64,000 bases of DNA, taken from Saccoglossus kowalevskii. Taxonomy: Eukaryota; Hemichordata; Enteropneusta; Harrimaniidae. The notes beneath the pieces are model-generated. The model did not search any database. It was not told where the DNA came from and worked only from the letters and a program-made list of their open reading frames with translations. A program made the translations under genes and the position numbers. Positions 57,099 to 64,000 of this stretch are shown here, piece by piece; within the stretch, counting starts at the first letter, position 1; the number at the start of each line of letters is the position of its first letter. The stretch is taken from positions 67,171 through 131,170 of the forward strand of contig NW_003125956.1 of the NCBI RefSeq assembly GCF_000003605.2. The letters run 5' to 3'.

Positions 57099-57122
57099 TA
57101 GTTTCTATTAATAGGCAGACAC
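57099..57122 (+). repeat. 24-bp deletion monomer, copy 10
   Basis: Lies 976 bp after copy 9 (29 monomer lengths minus ten). A private change CACTTATCAACAC is found in the unit two places upstream (near 57,030). Confidence 0.95.
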
Positions 57123-60100
57123 TGACCAACACTAGGGTTTATTAATAGGCACACACTGACCAACACTAGGGATTATTAATAGGCACACACTGACCAACAC
57201 TAGGGTTTATTAATAGGCATACACTGACCAACACTAGGGTTTATTAATAGGCAGACACTGACCTATACTAGGGTTTATTAATAGACAGACACTGACCAAC
57301 ACTAGGGTTTATTAATAGGCATACATTGACCAACACTTGGGTTTATTAATAGGCATACACTGATCAACACTAGGGTCTATTAATAGGCAGACACTGACCA
57401 ACACTAGGGTTTATTAATAGGCATACACTGACCAACACTAGGGTTTATTAATAGGCATACACTGACCTACACTAGAGTTTATTAATAGGCATACACTGAC
57501 CAACACTAGGGTTTATTAATAGGCATACACTGACCAACACTAGGGTTTATTAATAGGCAGACACTGACCTATACTAGGGTTTATTAATAGGCATACACTG
57601 ACCAACACTAGGGTTTATTAATAGGCAGACACTGATGTATACTTGGGTTTATTAATAGTCATACACTGACCAACACTAGTTTTTATTAATAGGCATACAC
57701 TGACCAACACTAGGGTTTATTAATAGGCAGACACTGACCAACACTAGGGTTTATTAATAGGCATACACTGACCAACACTAGGGTTAATTAATAGGCATAC
57801 ACTGACCAACACTAGGGTTTATTAATAGGCATACACTGACCAACACTAGTGTCTATCAATAGGCATACACTGACCAACACTAGTGTTTATTAATAGGCAT
57901 ACACTGACCAACACTAGGGTTTATTAATAGGCATACACTGACCAACACTAGGGTTTATTAATAGGCATACACTGACCAACACTAGGGTTTATTAATAGGC
58001 ATACACTGACCAACATTAGGGTTTATTAATAGGCATACACTGACCAACACTAGGGTTTATTAATAGGCAGACACTGACGTATACTAGGGTTTATTAATAG
58101 ACAGACACTGACCAACACTAGGGTTTATTAATAGGCATACATTGACCAACACTAGGGTTTATTAATAGGCATACACTGATCAACACTAGGGTCTATTAAT
58201 AGGCAGACACTGACCAACACTAGGGTTTATTAATAGGCATACACTGACCAACACTAGGGTTTATTAATAGGCATACACTGACCAACACTAGGGTTTATTA
58301 ATAAGCAGACACTGACCAACACTAGGGTTTATTAATAGGCAGACACTGACCAACACTAGGGTTAATTAATAGGCATACACTGACCAACACTAGGGTTTAT
58401 TAATAGGCATACACTGACCAACACTAGTGTCTATCAATAGGCATACACTGACCAACACTAGTGTTTATTAATAGGCATACACTGACCAACACTAGATTTT
58501 ATTAATAGGCATACACTGACCAACACTAGGGTTTATTAATAGGCATACACTGACCAACAATAAGGTTTATTAATAGGCACAAACTGACCAACACTAGGGT
58601 TTATTAATATGCATACACTGACCAACACTAGGGTTTATTAATAGGCATACATTGACCAACACTAGTTTTTATTAATAGGCATACACTGACCAACACTAGG
58701 GTTTATTAATAGGCAGACACTGACCAACACGAGGGTTTATTAATAGACATACACTGACCAACACTAGTTTTTATTAATAGGCATACACTGACCAACACTA
58801 GTGTCTTTTAATAGGCAGACACTGACCTATACTAGGGTTTATTAATAGGCACAAACTGACCAACACTAGGGTTTATTAATAGGCATACACTGACCAACAC
58901 TAGGGTTTATTAATAGGCATACACTGACCGAAACTAGGGTTAATTAATAGGCATACACTGACCAACACTAGGGTTTATTAATAGGCATACACTGACCAAC
59001 ACTAGTGTGTATTAATAGATATACACTGACCAACACTAGTGTGTATTAATAGGCATACACTGACCAACACTAGTGTTTATTAATAGGCATACACTGACCA
59101 ACACTAGGGTTTATTAATAGGCATATACTGACCAACGCTAGGGTTTATTAATAGCCATACACTGACCAACACTAGGGTTTATTAATAGGCACACACTGAC
59201 CAACACTAGGGTTTATTAATAGGCATACACTGACCAACACTAGGGTTTATTAATAGGCATACACTGACCAACACTAGGGTTTATTAATAGGCAGACACTG
59301 ACCAACACTAGTGTCTATTAATAGGCAGACACTGACCAACACTAGGGTTTATTAATAGACATACACTGACCAACACTAGTTTTTATTAATAGGCATACAC
59401 TGACAAACACTAGTGTCTATTAATAGGCAGACACTGACCTACACTAGGGTTAATTAATAGGCACAAACTGACCAACACTAGGGTTTATTAATAGGCATAC
59501 ACTGACCAACACTAGCGTTTATTAATAGGCATACACTGACCAACACTAGCGTTTATTAATAAGCATAAACTGACCAAGACTAGTGTCTATTAATAGGCAT
59601 ACACTGACCAACACTAGGGTTTATTAATAGGCATACACTGACCAACACTAGGGTTAATTAATAGGCATACACTGACCAACACTAGGGTTTATTAATAGGC
59701 ATACACTGACCAACACTAGTGTCTATCAATAGGCATACACTGACCAACACTAGTGTTTATTAATAGGCATACACTGACCAACACTAGGGTTTATTAATAG
59801 GCATACACTGACCAACACTAGGGTTTATTAATAGGCATACACTGACCAACAATAGGGTTTATTAATAGGCACAAACTGACCAACACAAGGGTTTATTAAT
59901 AGGCATACACTGACCAACACTAGGGTTTATTAATAGGCATACATTGACCAACACTAGTTTTTATTAATAGGCATACACTGACCAACACTAGGGTTTATTA
60001 ATAGGCAGACACTGACCAACACGAGGGTTTATTAATAGACATACACTGACCAACACTAGTTTTTATTAATAGGCATACACTGACCAACACTAGTGTCTTT

Positions 60101-61249
60101 TAATAGGCAGACACTGACCTATACTAGGGTTTATTAATAGGCACAAACTGACCAACACTAGGGTTTATTAATAGGCATACACTGACCAACACTAGTGTGT
60201 ATTAATAGGCATACACTGACCAACACTAGTGTGTATTAATAGGCATACACTGACCAACACTAGTGTTTATTAATAGGCATACACTGACCAACACTAGGGT
60301 TTATTAATAGGCATATACTGACCAACGCTATGGTTTATTTATAGCCATACACTGACCAACACTAGGGTTTATTAATAGGCACACACTGACCAACACTAGG
60401 GTTTATTAATAGGCATACACTGACCAACACTAGGGTTTATTAATAGGCATACACTGACCAACACTAGTGTCTATTAATAGGCAGACACTGACCAACACTA
60501 GGGTTTATTAATAGGCATACACTGACCAACACTAGGGTTTATTAATAGGCATACACTGACCAACACTAGTGTCTATTAATAGGCAGACACTGACCAACAC
60601 TAGGGTTTATTAATAGGCATACACTGACAAACACTAGGGTTTATTAATAGGCACACACTGACCTATACTAGGGTTTATTAATAGACAGACACTGACCAAC
60701 ACTAGGGTCTATTAATAGGCATACATTGACCAACACTAGAGTTTATTAATAGGCATACACTGACCAACACTAGGGTGTATTAATTGGCAGACACTGACCA
60801 ACACTAGCGTTTATTAATAGGCATACACTGACCTACACTAGGGTTTATTAATAGGCATACACTGACCAACACTAGGCATTATTAATAGGCATACACTGAC
60901 CTTCACTAGGGTTTATTAATAGGCAGACACTAACCTATACTAGGGTTTATTAATAGGCATACACTGACCAACACTAGGGTTTTTTAATAGGCAGACACTG
61001 ACCTATACTAGGGATTATTAATAGGCATACACTGACCAACACTAGTTTTTCTTAATAGGCATACACTGACCAACACTAGGGTATATTAATAGGCAGACAC
61101 TGACCAACACTAGGGTTTATTAATAGACATACACTGACCAACACTAGTTTTTATTAATAGGCATACACTGACCAACACTAGTGTCTATCAATTGGCAGAC
61201 ACTGACCTATACTAGGGTTTATTAATAGGCACAAACTGACCAACACTAG

Positions 61250-63398
61250 GGTTTATTAATAGGCACAAACTGACCAACACTAGGGTTTATTAATAGGCAT
61301 ACACTGACCAACACTAGGGTTTTTTAATAGGCATACACTGACCAACACTAGTGTCTATTAATAGGGAGACACTGACCAACACTAGGGTTTATTAATAGGC
61401 ATACACTGACCAACACTAGGGTTTATTAATAGGCAGACACTGACCTATACTAGGGTTTATTAATAGACAGACACTGACCAACACTAGGGTTTATTAATAG
61501 GCATACATTGACCAACACTAGGGTTTATTAATAGGCATACACTGATCAACACTAGGGTCTATTAATAGGCAGACACTGACCAACACTAAGGTTTATTAAT
61601 AGGCATACACTGACTAACACTAGGGTTTATTAATAGCCATACACTGACCTACACTAGAGTTTATTAATAGGCATACACTGACCAACACTAGGGTTTATTA
61701 ATAGGCATACACTGACCAACACAAGGGTTTATTAATAGGCTGACACTGACCTATACTAGGGTTTACTAATAGGCATACACTGACCAACACTATGGTTTAT
61801 TAATAGGCAGACACTGATGTATACTTGGGTTTATTAATAGGCATACATTGACCAACACTAGTATTTATTAATAGGCATACACTGACCAACACTAGGGTTT
61901 ATTAATAGGCAGACACTGACCAACACGAGGGTTTATTAATAGACATACACTGACCATCACTAGTTTTTATTAATAGGCATACACTGACCAACACTAGTGT
62001 CTTTTAATAGGCAGACACTGACCTATACTAGGGTTTATTAATAGGCACAAACTGACCAACACTAGGGTTTATTAATTGGCATACACTGACCGAAATTAGG
62101 GTTAATTAATAGGCATACACTGACCAACACTAGGGTTTATTAATAGGCATACATTGACCAACACTAGTGTGTATTAATAGGCATACACTGACCAACACTA
62201 GTGTTTATTAATAGGCATACACTGACCAACACTAGGGTTTATTAATAGGCATACACTGACCAACGCTAGGGTTTATTAATAGCCATACACTGACCAACAC
62301 TAGGGTTTATTAATAGGCACACACTGACCAACACTAGGGTTTATTAATAGGCATACACTGACCAACACTAGGGTTTATTAATAGGCATACACTGACCAAC
62401 ACTAGGGTTTATTAATAGGCAGACACTGACCAACACTAGTGTCTATTAATAGGCAGACACTGACCAACACTAGGGTTTATTAATAGGCATACACTGACAA
62501 ACACTAGGGTTTATTAATAGGCACACACTGACCTATACTAGGGTTTATTAATAGACAGACACTGACCAACACTAGGGTTTATTAATAGGCATACATTTAC
62601 CAACACTAGAGTTTATTAATAGGCATACACTGACCAACACAAGGGTTTATTAATAGGCAGACACTGACCTATACTAGGGTTTACTAATAGGCATACACTG
62701 ACCAACACTAGGGTTTTTTAATAGGCATACATTGACCAACACTAGAGTTTATTAATAGGCATACACTGACCAACACAAGGGTTTATTAATAGGCAGACAC
62801 TGACCTATACTAGGGTTTACTAATAGGCGTACACTGACCAACACTAGGGTTTATTAATAGGCAGACACTGATGTATACTTGGGTTTATTAATAGGCATAC
62901 ATTGACCAACACTAGTTTTTATTAATAGGCATACACTGACCAACACTAGGGTTTATTAATAGGCAGACGCTGACCAACACGAGGGTTTATTAATAGACAT
63001 ACACTGACCAACACTAGTTTTTATTAATAGGCATACACTGACCAACACTAGTGTCTTTTAATAGGCAGACACTGACCTATACTAGGGTTTATTAATAGGC
63101 ACAAACTGACCAACACTAGGGTTTATTAATAGGCATACACTGACCAACACTAGGGTTTATTAATAGGCATACACTGACCGAAACTAGGGTTAATTAATAG
63201 GCATACACTGACCAACACTAGGGTTTACTAATAGGCATACACTGACCAACACTAGCGTGTATTAATAGGCATACACTGACCAACACTAGTGTTTATTAAT
63301 AGGCATACACTGACCAACACTAGGGTTTATTAATAGGCATACACTGACCAACGCTAGGGTTTATTATAGCCATACACTGACCAACACTAGGGTTTATT
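61250..63398 (+). repeat. Long block A, copy 2
   Basis: Matches copy 1 through the GCAGACGC and TAGCGTGT units. Private changes include GCTGACAC (61,739), AATAGCCAT (about 61,635), GACCATCAC (about 61,947, shared with the partial copy near 53,790) and GGTTTTTTAATAGG (about 62,712). The similarity fades where single-base losses occur at about 63,366 and 63,400. Confidence 0.93.
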
Positions 63399-63430
63399 AT
63401 AGGCATACACTGACCAACACTAGGGTTATT
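63364..63430. other. Indel cluster at the end of block A copy 2
   Basis: Three single-base losses in three neighbouring monomers: TTATTATAGCC, TTATTATAGGC and TAGGGTTATT. They sit at the right limit of the 2.1-kb match to 6.43-8.58 kb, and the sequence to the right belongs to other block types and then to the diverged tail. Confidence 0.88.
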
Positions 63431-63783
63431 AATAGGCATACACTGACCAACACTAGGGTTTATTAATAGGCATACACTGACCAACACTAGGGTTTATTAA
63501 TAGGCATACACTGACCAACACTAGGGTTTATTAATAGGCATACACTGACCAACACTAGTGTTTATTAATAGGCATACACTGACCAACACTAGTGTTCATT
63601 AATAGGCATACACTGACCAACACTAGGGTTTATTAATAGGCATACACTGACCAACACTAGGGTTTATTAATAGGCATACACTGACCAACAATAGGGTTTA
63701 TTAATAGGCACAAACTGACCAACACTAGGGTTTATTAATAGGCATACACTGACCAACACTAGGGTTTTTTAATAGGCATACAC

Positions 63784-64000
63784 TGACCAACACTAGTGTC
63801 TCCACCCCCACACCAATTGACGTCACACTAGATTCTATTAATAGGGAGACGTATGGAGCACAAAAAGGATTATTAATAGGAATACACAGACCAACACTAG
63901 GGTAAATTAATAGTCAAACATTGACAAATTATAGGGTTTAATAATCGGCAAACAGGAATCAACACTAGGATTTATTAATAGGCATACTATGACCAACAGT
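63784..64000 (+). repeat. Diverged satellite monomers at the right end
   Basis: From about 63,802 the repeat decays but holds its register. The monomer at 63,784-63,817 is canonical up to TAGTGTC and then becomes C-rich (CCACCCCCACACC). The next is 36 bp (63,818-63,853). Those starting at 63,854, 63,888, 63,922 and 63,956 are again 34 bp, each with several substitutions, and a partial unit starts at 63,990. The last one and a half units are closer to consensus again. Weak homogenisation of outlying monomers is the usual state at a satellite edge, so the array may end just outside the window, but the partial return to consensus means an internal variant domain is also possible. Confidence 0.9.

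Larger units (their letters stand above)
1..63817 (+). repeat. 34-bp satellite DNA, continuous head-to-tail array
   Basis: Tandem 34-bp unit. The reference copy can be read at 28,159-28,192: it begins TGACCAACAC, has the central core TTTATTAATAGG and ends in GCATACAC. By composition it is 12 A, 9 T, 7 C and 6 G, with no CpG. All monomers run in the same direction; I saw no inverted copy and no foreign insertion. Variation concentrates at unit positions 5-9 (CCAAC becoming CCTAT, CCTAC, CAAAC, TCAAC, CGAAA), 14-17 (GGTT becoming TGTC, TGTG, CGTT, TTTT, AGTT) and 27-31 (GGCAT becoming GGCAG, GGCAC, GACAT, GCCAT), while ATTAATAG and ACTGA are nearly constant. The unit has stops in every frame of both strands over three units, so no gene is hidden here. 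The array runs past both window ends. It is certainly a satellite; its chromosomal location and species cannot be told from the sequence. Confidence 0.99.

Noticed and set aside
63802-63823. Insertion of foreign sequence (CCACCCCCACACC)
   Set aside because: The distance between neighbouring CACTAG marks across it is 35 bp, so it replaces part of a monomer rather than adding to it. A diverged monomer explains it without an insertion.
63818-63825. TGACGTCA, a perfect cAMP-response-element palindrome
   Set aside because: It arises in a decayed monomer at the position of TGACCAAC, with no gene or promoter in reach. Best explained by chance mutation.
1-64000. Possible protein-coding frames
   Set aside because: The unit has TGA, TAG and TAA on the + strand and TAA, TAA and TAG on the - strand, and its 34-bp length shifts frame each unit, so all frames close within a few dozen codons. 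Any longer open stretch is a chance effect of variants.
1-64000. CRISPR array
   Set aside because: The period of 34 bp resembles a CRISPR repeat, but there are no unique spacers: the repeats abut directly, and the variable positions are a small set of recurring substitutions.
1-64000. Plasmid or phage iterons, or site-specific recombination sites of 34 bp
   Set aside because: Copy number near 1,900, no flanking replication or integrase genes, and no inverted-arm structure with a spacer of the kind found in 34-bp recombinase sites.
1-64000. Telomere repeat tract
   Set aside because: TAGGGTTTA matches only nine of 34 bases and is never repeated back to back.
1-64000. CENP-B box
   Set aside because: The consensus has neither TTCG nor CGGG, and no variant I saw combines both with the required spacing.
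1-64000. TATA-like promoter boxes in TTTATTAATA
   Set aside because: The AT-rich core is part of every monomer and has no associated start, terminator or open frame.

Overview
The whole 64-kb window is one tandem satellite array. A 34-bp unit (about 62% A+T) repeats head to tail on one strand from base 1 to base 64,000. I estimate about 1,885 monomers: the monomer starts at 1 and 63,990 are separated by a length that fits this count once ten 24-bp monomers and a few 1-2 bp indels are allowed for. I see no gene, RNA gene, mobile element, CRISPR array, inverted block or single-copy sequence. Stop codons close all six reading frames at short intervals, because 34 is not a multiple of three and the unit carries stops on both strands. 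An array of this size with this organisation points to a eukaryotic chromosome (centromeric, pericentromeric, subtelomeric or interstitial heterochromatin). I do not recognise the satellite and cannot name the organism.

The array is not a random mixture of monomers. About two dozen recognisable variant monomers recur in fixed order, so the window is a mosaic of amplified multi-monomer blocks. There is no single constant higher-order repeat (HOR) period. One marker variant (GATGTATACTTGGG) occurs 24 times, and its spacings include 9, 31, 32, 33, 36 and 37 monomers, with 31 (1,054 bp) and 37 (1,258 bp) recurring. Clear tandem segmental duplications lie at 9,284-10,099 (408-bp unit), 13,038-13,615 (306-bp unit), 39,032-41,480 (1,258-bp unit) and 49,633-51,775 (1,258-bp unit). 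Long-range near-identical copies include 6,430-8,580 with 61,250-63,398 (54,820 bp apart), 3,550-5,630 with 42,650-44,730 (39,104 bp apart) and 19,321-20,295 with 33,721-34,695 (14,400 bp apart).

Three features stand out. A 24-bp monomer lacking exactly the first ten bases of the unit occurs ten times, always in the same multi-monomer context, so it traces one deletion event that was later copied across at least 55 kb. Small 1-2 bp indels are otherwise very rare, but they cluster at 42.6-42.8, 53.2-54.5 and 63.36-63.43 kb and fall at switch points between block types. They therefore mark either recombination junctions or assembly joins. From about 63,800 the monomers become strongly diverged while keeping the register, as expected near an array edge or at a domain boundary.

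All comparisons were made by eye. Block boundaries are good to roughly one monomer, and no identity percentages were computed.
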